Positions 1-9,117 of a stretch of DNA of 47,337 nt are shown here, piece by piece (within the stretch, counting starts at the first letter, position 1; each line of letters starts with the position of its first letter). Both the position numbers and the translations under genes were made by a program. The stretch comes from Methanolobus sp. (lineage in GTDB: Archaea > Halobacteriota > Methanosarcinia > Methanosarcinales > Methanosarcinaceae). A model generated the notes under the pieces. It saw only the letters and a program-made list of their open reading frames with translations. It was not told the origin of the DNA and made no database searches. The stretch is taken from assembly GCA_030154025.1 (NCBI GenBank), contig JASKKT010000014.1:1-47337 (forward strand), written 5' to 3'.

Positions 1-40
1 CAAGAAGAAAAAGACCTAGACTGGTTGAAGATGTGTTAAG

Positions 41-112
41 TGGACTCGGCGGGATTTGAACCCGCGGCCTTTACGTTGCGAACGTAACGATCTACCCCTG
101 ATCTACAAGCCC
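41..112 (-). tRNA. tRNA-Ala (anticodon CGC)
   Basis: Read on the minus strand this 72-nt stretch folds as a full cloverleaf. The acceptor stem is GGGCTTG with CGAGTCC, the anticodon stem TTACG/CGTAA encloses loop TTCGCAA (anticodon CGC, codon GCG), and the T arm is GCGGG-TTCAAAT-CCCGC. The third acceptor pair is G-U, the known alanine identity element. CCA is not fully encoded; only the discriminator A is present. It lies downstream of the EF-1beta gene on the same strand. Confidence 0.96.
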
Positions 113-123
113 AAACCTGATCG

Positions 124-162
124 GAATGAATAATGGTCAAAAAAGGTAAAAGAAAAAAAGGC
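124..162 (-). terminator. T-rich termination region after aEF-1beta
   Basis: On the minus strand, directly after the EF-1beta stop codon, come two runs of six to seven T separated by a short TTTTA stretch. Archaeal RNA polymerase commonly terminates at oligo-U tracts without a hairpin. The region sits between the EF-1beta stop and the tRNA. Confidence 0.55.
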
Positions 163-432
163 TTAAACAGGTCTGCCGACTTCGGTGACCGTTACGCTCT
201 CAACGCCTTCAACAGCTGCGAGGGCCTCTTCGACCTGCTCGGTGCCGCCTTCAAGGTCGCCTACAAGCACTACCATTATAATGGCCTTCAGGCCAAAGGC
301 GATGGGTTCTTCCTTGGAGGTACCAAACTCTGAGCCTGACGGAAGGGCTGCCACGAGCCTTTCCTTAAGGTCCTTGAGGTCGGTCTCTACGGAAACCGGC
401 ATGATCCTTATGGTTGCTGCTACATCTCCCAT
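163..432 (-). CDS. ef1b: Elongation factor 1-beta (aEF-1beta)
   Basis: This encodes an 89-residue archaeal EF-1beta, the nucleotide exchange factor that recharges aEF-1alpha with GTP during translation. The N-terminus MGDVAATIRIMPVS and the C-terminal half with EGGTEQVEEALAAVEGVESVTV match the family, and length is normal. A GTG nine bases upstream would add three residues, but the ribosome site TGAGGTGG (about 6 nt before the ATG at 432) and the family N-terminus favour the ATG. The gene follows the small zinc-ribbon gene by 10 nt and is probably cotranscribed with it, a pairing I recall from other archaea. Confidence 0.95.
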   Translation of the reverse strand: MGDVAATIRIMPVSVETDLKDLKERLVAALPSGSEFGTSKEEPIAFGLKAIIMVVLVGDLEGGTEQVEEALAAVEGVESVTVTEVGRPV

Positions 433-442
433 TCTGTCCACC

Positions 443-610
443 TCACGGCCCTACAAAGCCGCATTTCGGGCAGGTGTACGGGTTGCTCTGCTGTCTGCAG
501 CTCTCACATCTTCCAAGCTCCCTGCCACATACGGGGCATGGGAAGCGTGCAAATCCGGCTTCTACAAGCCTCTTGTTGCAGGAAGTACAGTTCTCGACTT
601 TATTTACCAT
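443..610 (-). CDS. Small zinc-ribbon protein (HVO_2753-like family)
   Basis: A 55-residue protein starting [11 protein letters not shown] and ending CPKCGFVGP. It carries four short Cys pairs: CTSC (8-11), CPVC (25-28), CESC (35-38) and CPKC (47-50), enough for two zinc ribbons. Small archaeal proteins with this spacing are known (HVO_2753 in Haloferax has a solved two-zinc structure; biological role unclear). The start is supported by AAAGGAGAG about 6 nt upstream. AT-rich TATA-like stretches lie at about 641-651 and 692-703. Ten bases separate it from the EF-1beta gene, so a role linked to translation is an inference from context only. Confidence 0.85.
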   Translation of the reverse strand: MVNKVENCTSCNKRLVEAGFARFPCPVCGRELGRCESCRQQSNPYTCPKCGFVGP

Positions 611-699
611 TTAAACTCTCCTTTAAGCGTGATATCTGATCAATATAATACTGAAAAGTTCAGCATGTCGATGATTTCAGTACATACGCAGTATATAAT

Positions 700-1341
700 T
701 TAAATATTCCCCTTGATGTAAGTCCCCACTACATCTTTTCCAAGAACGGCATCAATGACCCTTTCCGGGTGAAGGCCGTTCACTATGAGGCAGTCCATGT
801 TATTCTCCTTCAGGAACATGGGTAAAGCCCTGTCCACGCAGGTAGCACCCATCTTCATGACCTCATCCGCTGTCAGGAACTGCTGCACCACATCCTCGGC
901 GTAGATCCCGTCCAGATCGGTGACCTTCACAAAGAGAGGGGCTCCGAACTGCCTGGCTATCCAGGCGGCGATGGTGTCCGCAGTCACATCCCATGAATGC
1001 GGAAGCTCATCCTTATCCCTCAATATCCTGTACGGAAGTAACATCGTGACACCATAGGGAATGCCATCAAGTGATCCAGTAATATCGATCCCGGTCTTGT
1101 CATGGATATAATAGGCATACTGCTCCATTGCAAGTATGGCCATCCAGTGAGCTGCCTCATCGCTTATCCTGTACTTCTCACTGGCGGAACGGACAGCATC
1201 CGCAAAGATACCTCCTCCCGGTATCACGAGAATTGATATGCACTCCTTATCGTCGCATGTTCCGAACCTTGCCTGCAGCGCTTTTATTACCGGCAGGGAG
1301 TCATCCATGAGACTGCCCCCAAGCTTCACCAAGATCCTCAT
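700..1341 (-). CDS. mfnE: MfnE-like [5-(aminomethyl)furan-3-yl]methyl phosphate kinase
   Basis: A 213-residue amino-acid-kinase-fold protein. The N-terminal phosphate-binding motif KLGGSL (residues 6-11), the glycine-rich IPGGGIFAD near residue 40, and SWDVTADTIAAWIA in the second half (nucleotide site) fit the fold. MfnE adds a phosphate to the aminomethylfuran phosphate, giving the diphosphate that is coupled to tyramine-glutamate in methanofuran synthesis. The gene overlaps mfnF by 4 nt (ATGA), and with mfnD upstream this forms a methanofuran operon. The assignment rests on the fold plus the two specific neighbours; other archaeal small-molecule kinases of this fold look similar. Confidence 0.85.
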   Translation of the reverse strand: MRILVKLGGSLMDDSLPVIKALQARFGTCDDKECISILVIPGGGIFADAVRSASEKYRISDEAAHWMAILAMEQYAYYIHDKTGIDITGSLDGIPYGVTMLLPYRILRDKDELPHSWDVTADTIAAWIARQFGAPLFVKVTDLDGIYAEDVVQQFLTADEVMKMGATCVDRALPMFLKENNMDCLIVNGLHPERVIDAVLGKDVVGTYIKGNI

Positions 1342-2342
1342 GTTTCTTCCTTATTCCTGTCCTTTACTGTTGAAACGCCTGCCTCGAACATCTTTGCAGC
1401 TGCATATGCAGGGAATACCTTTGATATTTCCTCTCCCCAGCGTTGTGCAACAGAGATACATTCAAAGCCAAGCCTCTTCGCAGCTGCACGGATGAGGAAC
1501 TCACCAAGGCCTGCTGACACTATAGTGGAAAGTTCGTTCTTCTCTGCAACTTCTGTGATCGCATCGCTCAGCAGGGTTACCTGCATATCCCTAACCTGTT
1601 CTGCAATGCGATATATCTCATCGGGAGATATCTCAGACAGGTCGGCGCAGACCACACGTGCAATCCTCCTCATTGCATCTGTCTTGCTCTTTCCTGCACC
1701 ATCGGCAGTCTCGCATGTGTATAGTTCCTCTGATATGTCTCCCAGTAAAAGATACACATCGGCTGTGGTTGCGAAAAGCTCCGAGGATACCCTGCACTTC
1801 CCGGCTGCCAGGTCCAGGCTGTCTGCAAGATATGTCAGGTTCGTCCTCAGCACCCCTGCATAGACCAACTCGCTGCGGATGAGCCTTGAAAAGTCCGTCA
1901 GGCCGGCTGCATGTTTTCCGCCCTTTATCGGGATGATGTCGCTGGTGGTGCTTCCCACGTCCACGAAGATGCAATCCCCTACTTCCGAGCCAATGAGCTT
2001 GGCCGAGGCCGCCCAGTTGGCAGCTGCCAGCTTGCGCAGGTCTCCGGAACCATCATAGAATTCACCGTTACTGTCAATGTAGCGGACCTCGCAGTCAAAG
2101 GCCTGCTCAACGGATTCCATGATGAACTTTATCCCTGCCATCTTGTCCTCGAAGCAGTCGGCAAGCTCTCCAGTCATGACAACGCTCACCCTGTCAGGCT
2201 GGTGTTTCTCGGCGATCTCTTCCAGTGCTTCGGGAAGTCTTGTGTCCTTCCAGAGGGGTATATAGTGCAGTTCAATAATCTCGCCATCGGCAGAAGCGAT
2301 CTTTGTATTCGCGCCGCCAATATCTATCCCGATTGTTTTCAT
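1338..2342 (-). CDS. mfnF: MfnF-like methanofuran furan-tyramine-glutamate synthase (hydantoinase/oxoprolinase fold)
   Basis: A 334-residue ASKHA-fold protein. It opens with GIDIGGANTKIA (residues 4-15), a nucleotide-binding phosphate loop, and has a second loop FVDVGSTTSDIIPI near residue 150. These are the hallmarks of the 'H4MPT-linked C1 transfer pathway protein' family to which MfnF belongs. MfnF joins the furan diphosphate to gamma-glutamyltyramine with loss of diphosphate. The gene overlaps mfnD upstream and mfnE downstream by 4 nt each, so translation of the three is probably coupled. Confidence 0.88.
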   Translation of the reverse strand: MKTIGIDIGGANTKIASADGEIIELHYIPLWKDTRLPEALEEIAEKHQPDRVSVVMTGELADCFEDKMAGIKFIMESVEQAFDCEVRYIDSNGEFYDGSGDLRKLAAANWAASAKLIGSEVGDCIFVDVGSTTSDIIPIKGGKHAAGLTDFSRLIRSELVYAGVLRTNLTYLADSLDLAAGKCRVSSELFATTADVYLLLGDISEELYTCETADGAGKSKTDAMRRIARVVCADLSEISPDEIYRIAEQVRDMQVTLLSDAITEVAEKNELSTIVSAGLGEFLIRAAAKRLGFECISVAQRWGEEISKVFPAYAAAKMFEAGVSTVKDRNKEET

Positions 2343-3259
2343 ACAATGTCCTCAAAGTCATCTTTCGTGAACGAGAACTCCCCTTCAGTGATCACCGCAT
2401 CAGGCAGCTCCCCTGAGATGTTCTTCAGCAGGAGTTCTCCGATCTCGGTCCTGAGTGTCCTGGCCAGCCCGTAAATGGCTGTAGTCGGCCGGGGGTTCAC
2501 ATCAACAACATACGGTCCTTTACCATATACTATGTCTACTCCGATATAACCATTGCATCCCAGGACTTCTGCAGTTCTGGCTGCAACATCGAATAACTCC
2601 CGTTCATGGCCGGTCCTGTAAGGCACGATATTGCCCTTGTAGGTCACAGGCGACCCGGGCCTGTTGCGATCTATCTCAATATGCTGTTTATTTACGCTGA
2701 GCGGAAGTGAGCCGGTCCCACATATCATACTGACGCTGAGGTGCTCCCCTTCAATATACTCGGTAGCGATGAAGCCTTCTTCCGTATCGCTGGAAGATGC
2801 CACTCTGACGCCCTCGGATGCACAGCCGAATCTTGGTTTGATCACGCATGCAGTTGCAACCCCACATTCCAATATACGGGGAACACTGACAGAGTGGGAC
2901 TGCAATGTCCTGGTACACTCCAGCTTGTCAGCACATAGTCTTACCGATCCTGAGGAACATCCCAGATTTGCGGTGTTCTCCTCGATCACAGCTGAAAGGT
3001 CTGCAAGCAGTTCATCAGGACCTATCACCAGGCCGGCGTCTGCATGAGATGCTTCCCTTTCCAGGACTTCCTGGAACTTGTCCGCAGAGGAACTGACTGC
3101 CTGGCCTCTCAGGAGTACGGGGCCTGAGGAGAGATACGTTACCTCATGGCCAAGCCTTGAGAAACTGTCCACCAGTGTCCTAAGCATGGCTCCTCCTTCC
3201 TTGAGCAGGGTTCCGTCAAGTCCTATCCCGACTGCATATTCGGCCAGCAGTATCTTCAT
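2339..3259 (-). CDS. mfnD: MfnD-like tyramine-L-glutamate ligase (ATP-grasp)
   Basis: A 306-residue ATP-grasp enzyme. The central domain has VIKPRFGCASEGV (about residue 137; lysine and glycine-rich loop binding ATP), the stretch FIATEYIEGEHLSVS, and the metal-binding C-terminal VDIVYGKGPYVVDVNPRPTTA. MfnD joins tyramine to the gamma-carboxyl of glutamate, an early step in methanofuran synthesis. It is first in the mfnD-F-E operon and is read divergently from the membrane protein gene at 3375. The ATP-grasp fold is certain; the substrate comes from the operon context. Confidence 0.88.
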   Translation of the reverse strand: MKILLAEYAVGIGLDGTLLKEGGAMLRTLVDSFSRLGHEVTYLSSGPVLLRGQAVSSSADKFQEVLEREASHADAGLVIGPDELLADLSAVIEENTANLGCSSGSVRLCADKLECTRTLQSHSVSVPRILECGVATACVIKPRFGCASEGVRVASSSDTEEGFIATEYIEGEHLSVSMICGTGSLPLSVNKQHIEIDRNRPGSPVTYKGNIVPYRTGHERELFDVAARTAEVLGCNGYIGVDIVYGKGPYVVDVNPRPTTAIYGLARTLRTEIGELLLKNISGELPDAVITEGEFSFTKDDFEDIV

Positions 3260-3374
3260 GGTGAATGCAAGTGCATTATTTGATATATCATTTACTATTG
3301 TTTATTGCTGTTGGGATAATTGTATATTAAAAATAAATATATAGTATCACGTGAATACTCGACAAGGGATGAAA
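3260..3374. promoter_or_regulatory. Divergent promoter region for mfnD and the 3375 membrane protein
   Basis: The 115-nt gap between the two divergent genes is very AT-rich. The segment at about 3326-3347 contains AAAAATAAATATATAG, a TATA box that fits plus-strand transcription starting near 3365. AT-rich TATA-like sequence in the same segment can also serve the minus strand. Shared control of the two genes is possible but not shown. Confidence 0.5.
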
Positions 3375-3797
3375 ATGGAATTGAATGCTGATAACCCGTT
3401 TGTGCAGGCACTGGCAGTTTCAACTGCAATGGCCCTCTTCATGATAAGTGTGGCACTTGGCATCATGAATATGGCTTCCAACGTTGCTGCATCCAGTGAC
3501 ACCACGCCTGTTCCGACGGCTGTCATCCTGCTCATCTTTGCAGTAGTTTTCATTGCAGGCTCCGTTTTTTTTGAAAGCCGCGGTGCAGACTATATCGGCT
3601 CCATGGCCGGAGGCGCTATCGCATCCTTCATTGCCACTTTCGTAGCCACGGCCTTTTTCACAGGAGTGACATATGCACTGAATGGCGGCATCCGGGCACT
3701 CTGGTGGGAACAGATCATGTCGGCACTTGCCGTCTGCATGGTTGCAAGCATGTTCATAATCAGGCTATTGCAACATAAGTTGCAGTCATCTTATTAA
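3375..3797 (+). CDS. Four-helix membrane protein of unknown function
   Basis: I do not recognise the family. The protein has about 140 residues with four hydrophobic helices, roughly 10-35, 45-65, 75-100 and 110-130, short loops and a positively charged C-terminus (RLLQHKLQSSY). The ATG at 3375 (MELNAD) is chosen because AAGGGATG lies just upstream and the nearby TATA box would place transcript start near 3365; ATG 3369 is nearly as good, while GTG 3351 lies upstream of the predicted start site. The gene sits between the mfn operon and grpE, but its own job cannot be inferred. Confidence 0.7.
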   Translation: MELNADNPFVQALAVSTAMALFMISVALGIMNMASNVAASSDTTPVPTAVILLIFAVVFIAGSVFFESRGADYIGSMAGGAIASFIATFVATAFFTGVTYALNGGIRALWWEQIMSALAVCMVASMFIIRLLQHKLQSSY

Positions 3798-3860
3798 CTT
3801 TTACATCGTATCTATTATAGGGATCATTGGGTTATTGTTGACAAAACCTTCCCATGATGA

Positions 3861-3916
3861 GAAACATATTTATAGAACTTCAAACAATGATTAAACCAAA
3901 TGCGCATAACTGCGCA
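3861..3916 (+). promoter_or_regulatory. grpE promoter with a TGCGCA repeat near the start site
   Basis: GAAACATATTTATA at 3861-3874 is a good BRE plus TATA box. About 25 nt downstream, at 3901-3916, lies TGCGCATAACTGCGCA: two copies of the self-complementary hexamer TGCGCA separated by TAAC, so it is both a direct and an inverted repeat. Its position at or just after the predicted start suits a repressor operator. The sequence does not match the bacterial CIRCE element. Confidence 0.6.
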
Positions 3917-3937
3917 TCAACCAGTGGAGATATCGAG

Positions 3938-4453
3938 ATGGATAAAGGATCTGAGAAATGTGATGACCTGGATTCAGAGTCAACAAATGCTGAAAACCAG
4001 CAGGAGGATGAAACTGCACAGCTTCGTGATAAATTACTGCGGCTCACCGCAGAATTTGATAATTTCAGGAAACGAAGCATCCGGGAAAAGGAAGAGTACC
4101 GCAAGTTCGCAGTTGAACAGATCATCACAGAGTTACTTGAAGTATATGACAACTTCGAGCGTGCAATAGCATCTGCAAAACAGACCGACAATGTTGAATC
4201 CGTCGTAAAGGGTGTGGATATGGTGTTCAGGCAGTTTGCTTCTATCCTTGAGAAGGAAGGCCTCCAGAGGATAGAATGCCATGGCGCTGCGTTCGACCCC
4301 CACCTTCATGAGGCTATTATGCACGTTGAGCATCCGGAGCACGAGGAGAACACTGTCGTGGAAGTATGTAAGCCGGGATACTACCTGCACTCCAAGGTGA
4401 TCAGGCCGGCAATGGTAGCGGTGTCAAAGAAGCCTGAGACCGGAGGAGAATGA
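3938..4453 (+). CDS. grpE: GrpE nucleotide exchange factor
   Basis: A 171-residue GrpE, the exchange factor that releases ADP from DnaK. An acidic N-terminal tail is followed by a long coiled coil (LRDKLLRLTAEFDNFRKRS, about residues 30-80) and the C-terminal beta domain (FDPHLHEAIMHVE then GYYLHSKVIRPAMVAVS). An in-frame ATG at 3854 lies upstream of the TATA box and is unlikely. The ATG at 3938 follows GTGGAGAT by 6 nt and gives normal length. The gene is followed after 76 nt by dnaK. DnaK systems in archaea are regarded as acquired from bacteria. Confidence 0.95.
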   Translation: MDKGSEKCDDLDSESTNAENQQEDETAQLRDKLLRLTAEFDNFRKRSIREKEEYRKFAVEQIITELLEVYDNFERAIASAKQTDNVESVVKGVDMVFRQFASILEKEGLQRIECHGAAFDPHLHEAIMHVEHPEHEENTVVEVCKPGYYLHSKVIRPAMVAVSKKPETGGE

Positions 4454-4529
4454 CCCTCCTTTGCAAAGAATGCTGTCAAATAAAAGAAGAACATAATTGT
4501 ATTATAAGTAACCGAAAAGAGGTATAATC

Positions 4530-6389
4530 ATGGGAAAGATTTTGGGAATCGATCTGGGAACTACAAATTCATGCATGGCTGTGATCGAGGGTGGAGAACC
4601 AACAGTTATTCCAAACGCCGAAGGGGGAAGGACAACACCTTCAGTAGTTGCGTTTTCCAAGAAGGGAGAGAAACTGGTGGGCCAGGTTGCAAAGAGACAA
4701 CTCATAACCAACTCCGAGAACAGTGTAAGCTCTATCAAGAGACACATGGGAGAGGCTAACTACAAGGTCACGCTCAACGGCAAGGATTACACTCCCCAGG
4801 AAATCTCCGCAATGATCCTGCGCAAGCTCAAGGATGATGCAGAGGCCTACCTGGGTGAGACCATCAATGATGTCGTGATCACTGTCCCTGCTTACTTTGA
4901 CGACTCTCAGAGGCAGGCCACAAAGGATGCAGGGGCCATTGCAGGATTTAACGTAAAGAGAATAATCAACGAGCCTACTGCTGCAGCCCTTGCCTATGGG
5001 ATAGACAAGGAGGCAGGGGAACACAAGATACTGGTATACGACCTTGGAGGAGGTACATTCGACGTATCCATTCTTGATCTGGGCGAAGGCGTATTCGAAG
5101 TGTTGTCCACAAGCGGTGACACACACCTCGGAGGAGATGACTTCGACCAGAGGATCGTCAACCATATCGTTAACGAGTTCAAGAAGAACGAGGGCATCGA
5201 CCTTTCAAAGGACAAGGCAGCATTGCAGCGCCTGAAGGATGCAGCGGAGAAAGCCAAGATCGAGTTGTCCAGTGTCACATCCACCAACATCAACCTGCCG
5301 TTCATCACAGCGGACTCCAACGGCCAGCCAAAGCATATTGACATGGATCTCACAAGAGCCCAGTTCGAGAAGATGATAGGCGACCTGCTTGACAAGACAC
5401 TTGTATCTGTGAACAGGGCAATGGAAGACGCAAAGCTCAAGCCGAAAGACCTTGAGAAGGTACTTCTTATTGGTGGTTCCACAAGAATACCTGCAGTTAC
5501 CGAGCTTGTCCGCAAGGTCACAGGCAAGGACCCATACAAGAACATCAATCCGGATGAAGCTGTAGCTCTTGGTGCTGCAGTACAGGCAGGAGTCCTTGGA
5601 GGAGAGATCCACGATGTGCTCCTGCTGGACGTCACTCCGCTCACCCTGGGTATCGAGACCCTGGGAGGTGTTGCGACGCCTCTTATCGAAAGGAACACAA
5701 CCATCCCCACAAAGAAGAGCCAGGTGTTCTCAACAGCTGCGGACAACCAACCATCCGTGGAGATCCATGTGCTGCAGGGTGAGAGAGGTATCGCTTCTGC
5801 GAACAAGACACTGGGAAGGTTCATGCTTGACGGCATTCCACCAGCTCCGAGGGGCATGCCACAGATCGAGGTCACCTTCGACATAGACGCCAACGGCATC
5901 CTGCATGTCACTGCAAAGGACCTTGGCACCGGTAAGAAGCAGTCCATCTCCATCCAGAAGCCCGGAGGACTTTCCGAGGATGAGATCGACAGGATGGTCA
6001 AGGATGCAGAACTTCACGCAGAGGAAGATAAGAAGCGCAAGGAAGAGGTAGAGGTCAAGAACAATGCCGAATCCCTGATAAACGCAGCTGAGAAGGCTAT
6101 CCAGGAAGCAGGAGATGTTGCCACTGCAGAACAGAAATCCAAGGTTGAGTCCGCCATCGATGACCTGAAGAAGGAACTTGAAGAAGACAACATAGACGGT
6201 ATCAAGTCCAAGACCGAGGCACTCCAGACTGCGGTATACGATATCTCTGCAGCAATGTACAAGAAGGCCCAAGAAGAAGCAGCAGCTGCGGCCTCAAGTG
6301 AAGGTGGCGCAGGTTCAGCTTCAGCAGGCTCATCCGACGAGAACATCGTGGATGCAGACTATGAAGTGGTCGACGAGGACAAGAAGTAA
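4530..6389 (+). CDS. dnaK: Chaperone DnaK (Hsp70)
   Basis: A 619-residue Hsp70. The ATPase domain shows [10 protein letters not shown] (residues 4-13), the second phosphate loop [13 protein letters not shown] (about 170) and the adenosine motif [12 protein letters not shown] (about 315). The linker [19 protein letters not shown] (about 370) leads into the substrate-binding domain and helical lid. The C-terminus [12 protein letters not shown] follows an Ala/Ser/Gly-rich stretch and is bacterial in style. It folds cytosolic proteins with GrpE and DnaJ encoded beside it. GAGGT about 5 nt upstream supports the start. A hairpin terminator follows the gene. Confidence 0.98.
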   Translation: MGKILGIDLGTTNSCMAVIEGGEPTVIPNAEGGRTTPSVVAFSKKGEKLVGQVAKRQLITNSENSVSSIKRHMGEANYKVTLNGKDYTPQEISAMILRKLKDDAEAYLGETINDVVITVPAYFDDSQRQATKDAGAIAGFNVKRIINEPTAAALAYGIDKEAGEHKILVYDLGGGTFDVSILDLGEGVFEVLSTSGDTHLGGDDFDQRIVNHIVNEFKKNEGIDLSKDKAALQRLKDAAEKAKIELSSVTSTNINLPFITADSNGQPKHIDMDLTRAQFEKMIGDLLDKTLVSVNRAMEDAKLKPKDLEKVLLIGGSTRIPAVTELVRKVTGKDPYKNINPDEAVALGAAVQAGVLGGEIHDVLLLDVTPLTLGIETLGGVATPLIERNTTIPTKKSQVFSTAADNQPSVEIHVLQGERGIASANKTLGRFMLDGIPPAPRGMPQIEVTFDIDANGILHVTAKDLGTGKKQSISIQKPGGLSEDEIDRMVKDAELHAEEDKKRKEEVEVKNNAESLINAAEKAIQEAGDVATAEQKSKVESAIDDLKKELEEDNIDGIKSKTEALQTAVYDISAAMYKKAQEEAAAAASSEGGAGSASAGSSDENIVDADYEVVDEDKK

Positions 6390-6405
6390 TCCCGAACAGT
6401 TTTAC

Positions 6406-6438
6406 GTAAGGTACTCAAGCACCGTACCTTACTTTTTT
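6406..6438 (+). terminator. Hairpin terminator after dnaK
   Basis: A perfect 9-bp inverted repeat, GTAAGGTAC and GTACCTTAC, with a 9-nt loop is followed directly by six T residues. It lies between dnaK and dnaJ, so some transcripts probably end here and dnaJ may be partly separate. Confidence 0.75.
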
Positions 6439-6475
6439 ATGTTTATTCAGCCTAGGTAACCCACAGGAATCATTT

Positions 6476-7651
6476 ATGTCCACTACACGCGATTATTACG
6501 AGATACTTGGTGTATCGAAAGAGTCAACGGAAGCTGAGATCAAAAAAGAGTATCGAAAGCTTGCGATGAAGTATCACCCTGACAAGAATAAGGAGCCCGG
6601 TGCTGAAGAGAAGTTCAAGGAAATATCGGAAGCCTATGCAGTCCTTTCCGACCCTGAGAAGAGAGAACAGTACGACCGTTTCGGTCATGCAGGTATTGAC
6701 AGCCGTTACAGCCAGGAAGACATCTTCAGGAATGCCGATTTCAGAGGTTTCGAGGATCTTGGCGACATCCTTGGAAGCATATTCGGCGGCGGCTTTGGAG
6801 GTTTCGGGGGCGGCTTCGGAGGATTCGGCGGACAGCAGCAGCGCCGCGGACCTGTACGGGGATCGGACCTGCGCTATGACCTGAACATAACACTCGAACA
6901 GGCAGCAGATGGAGTGGAAACCACCATCAATGTACCCAGGGCGGAGATATGTGAGACCTGTAGCGGGACCGGCGCTAAGCCCGGCACCACTCCAAAGACA
7001 TGTACCAACTGCCATGGGACCGGACAGGTCACACATGCCCGCGACACACCCTTTGGACGCTTTATGTCCACAAGCACCTGTAACGTATGCAGAGGCACCG
7101 GCGAGATAATCGAAGAGCATTGCCCGGCATGCAGGGGTACTGGCAAGCAGAAGAAAGTACGTAAGATATCGGTCAAGGTGCCCAAGGGCGCAGACACGGG
7201 ATTAAGGCTGAAGATCAGCGGAGAAGGAGAGCAGGGAAGTCGGGGAGCTCCCCCGGGAGACCTGTATGTGGTCCTCCATGTGGAACCCCATAGGATGTTC
7301 GAGCGTGCGGGAGATGATATACTCTACGAGCTGCCACTGACCTTTACCCAGGCGGCGCTGGGAGGCGATGTAATGGTACCCACGCTCCATGGCAATGTCA
7401 AGATGAACGTCAAACCAGGCACCCAGACACATTCAATACTGAGGCTCAAAGGAAAGGGCATGCCATACCTGCACGGGCGCGGCCAGGGTGACCAGCTTGT
7501 GAGGGTTGTTGTAAGGACTCCCACAAACCTTACAGATTACCAGAAGAATCTTCTGAGGAAGCTGGATCTGCCGGAGGAGGGCGGGAAGTCAAAGAACCCT
7601 AAAGGCGGAAAAGGCATCTTCGATAAGGTAAAGGAAGCCTTTGATACGTGA
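6476..7651 (+). CDS. dnaJ: Chaperone DnaJ (Hsp40, type I)
   Basis: A 391-residue full-length DnaJ. The J domain carries HPD at 34-36, which stimulates DnaK ATPase. A glycine/phenylalanine-rich linker runs from about 95 to 125. The zinc domain has four CxxCxGxG repeats ([32 protein letters not shown]), and the C-terminal substrate-binding domain follows. The gene completes a bacterial-type grpE-dnaK-dnaJ set. AGGAAT upstream is a weak ribosome site. A T-rich stretch follows the stop codon (7665-7679). Confidence 0.98.
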   Translation: MSTTRDYYEILGVSKESTEAEIKKEYRKLAMKYHPDKNKEPGAEEKFKEISEAYAVLSDPEKREQYDRFGHAGIDSRYSQEDIFRNADFRGFEDLGDILGSIFGGGFGGFGGGFGGFGGQQQRRGPVRGSDLRYDLNITLEQAADGVETTINVPRAEICETCSGTGAKPGTTPKTCTNCHGTGQVTHARDTPFGRFMSTSTCNVCRGTGEIIEEHCPACRGTGKQKKVRKISVKVPKGADTGLRLKISGEGEQGSRGAPPGDLYVVLHVEPHRMFERAGDDILYELPLTFTQAALGGDVMVPTLHGNVKMNVKPGTQTHSILRLKGKGMPYLHGRGQGDQLVRVVVRTPTNLTDYQKNLLRKLDLPEEGGKSKNPKGGKGIFDKVKEAFDT

Positions 7652-7768
7652 ACAACCTCCTGCACCCTTTTTCTTTTTTACTGTCCTATGGTAAGGTTTA
7701 AAAAGTACTACACTCAATAAGCCTTCTTTACGTTCATCTTTATCAATAAACATATTAGAAGGAATTTT

Positions 7769-9097
7769 ATGAAGATTGTTATTATCGGTGCCGGCGAGGT
7801 CGGTTACCATATTGCCAAGGCACTTCATCAGTCTAATGACATCATTATAATAGATCAGAGCGAAGAAGCTTGTCATCGTGCAGACGAGCTTGACGTACAG
7901 GTAATCCAGGGTAACGGTGCCAATGTGTCCATTCTCAGCAAAGCCCTGGAAAATGCGGACCTCCTTGCAGCAGTGACAGGTTCCGATGAAGTGAATATTG
8001 TCGCCTGCATGGCATCAAAACTGGTGGCCAAGGACCGGCTCAAGACCGTCGCAAGGGTAAGTAATCCTGACTATATCGATAAGCCTGTGGCAAAGCGTAC
8101 AAAGATAGGCATCGATACCATGATATGCCCAGAGCTGACACTGGCTTCTGAAATAGCGGAGATCCTTTCCATTCCGTATGCCATAGGCGCTGAGTATTTC
8201 GCAGAGGGAAAGGTCGAGATGATGGAGTTTGCAGTCTCAGATAGCAGTGAGCTTGTGGGTAAAGAGCTGCAGGAGCTGAATCTGGCCAATTGCTGCATAG
8301 TCAGTGCACTTTTCCGTGATTCGGAAGTCATCATTCCTCATGGCAAGGACACAATACAGAATAACGATCACATAGTGGTTATCGGCAAGCCGGCTGCCAT
8401 TAAAGAAGTCCGTGACATGTTCGGTGAAAAGACAGGGAAGCGCAGTAAGGTCATGATAATAGGCGGAGGCATAGTTGGCTTCTATCTTGCCAGAGTGATC
8501 TCGAACGGAGAATTCGACATCAAGGTAATCGAAGCGAACAGGGAGAGGTCTGAGCATATAGCAGAGGAGTTGCATGGCGTCCTGGTCCTTAACGGTGATG
8601 GTACCGATATAAACCTCCTGAAGGAGGAAGGCGTTGCTGACATGGATGTCGTTATTGCTGTTACCAACAGTGATGAGAAGAATCTCCTCTGTGCCCTGCT
8701 TGCAAAGCATCTGGGAGGCAAGAAGGTCATAGCCAGGGCTGACCGGTCAGATTACGTATCCCTGTTCGAGATGGTGGGCGTGGACAGCGCAGTCAGTCCC
8801 AGGCAGGCTACTGTCGGCGAGATCCTCAAACTGACCTTTGGGAAAGGAATCGAGTCTGTCACGACTATAGAAGGCGAGAAGGCCGAGATCATAGAATACA
8901 CCACCTCAAGGAAATCAAAGATAGTCGGCAAACCCCTGAAGAACGTGAAGTTCCCGCCGGGTGCTATCGTAAGCATGGTCGTGCACAAGGGGAATACAGT
9001 CGTCCCCCGCGGCGAGTATGTGATTGAGGAAGGCGACAGGGTAGTTGTGTTTGCCCTGCAGTCCGCACATAATGAGGTCGAGAGTCTTTTCCACTGA
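7769..9097 (+). CDS. trkA: Trk potassium uptake regulatory subunit TrkA
   Basis: A 442-residue cytoplasmic protein made of two RCK units in tandem. Each begins with a Rossmann motif: IIGAGEVGYHIA (residues 4-15) and IIGGGIVGFYLA (about 229-240). Each ends in a TrkA-C domain (around 140-210 and 365-440). TrkA binds NAD(H) or adenine nucleotides and gates the TrkH channel. The trkH gene follows after 20 nt, so the two form an operon. A TATA-like GTTTAAAAAGTAC lies near 7693. Confidence 0.95.
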   Translation: MKIVIIGAGEVGYHIAKALHQSNDIIIIDQSEEACHRADELDVQVIQGNGANVSILSKALENADLLAAVTGSDEVNIVACMASKLVAKDRLKTVARVSNPDYIDKPVAKRTKIGIDTMICPELTLASEIAEILSIPYAIGAEYFAEGKVEMMEFAVSDSSELVGKELQELNLANCCIVSALFRDSEVIIPHGKDTIQNNDHIVVIGKPAAIKEVRDMFGEKTGKRSKVMIIGGGIVGFYLARVISNGEFDIKVIEANRERSEHIAEELHGVLVLNGDGTDINLLKEEGVADMDVVIAVTNSDEKNLLCALLAKHLGGKKVIARADRSDYVSLFEMVGVDSAVSPRQATVGEILKLTFGKGIESVTTIEGEKAEIIEYTTSRKSKIVGKPLKNVKFPPGAIVSMVVHKGNTVVPRGEYVIEEGDRVVVFALQSAHNEVESLFH

Positions 9098-9117
9098 CCC
9101 GGAGATGTAGTATCTTG

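Noticed and set aside
1-39. Thirteen codons ending QEEKDLDWLKMC-stop on the plus strand, possibly the end of a gene.
   Set aside because: Too short to judge; no domain or upstream context in the window.
4994-6001. Long minus-strand frame of 335 codons inside dnaK.
   Set aside because: A shadow of the dnaK codon pattern; low-complexity Ser-rich translation and no start signals.
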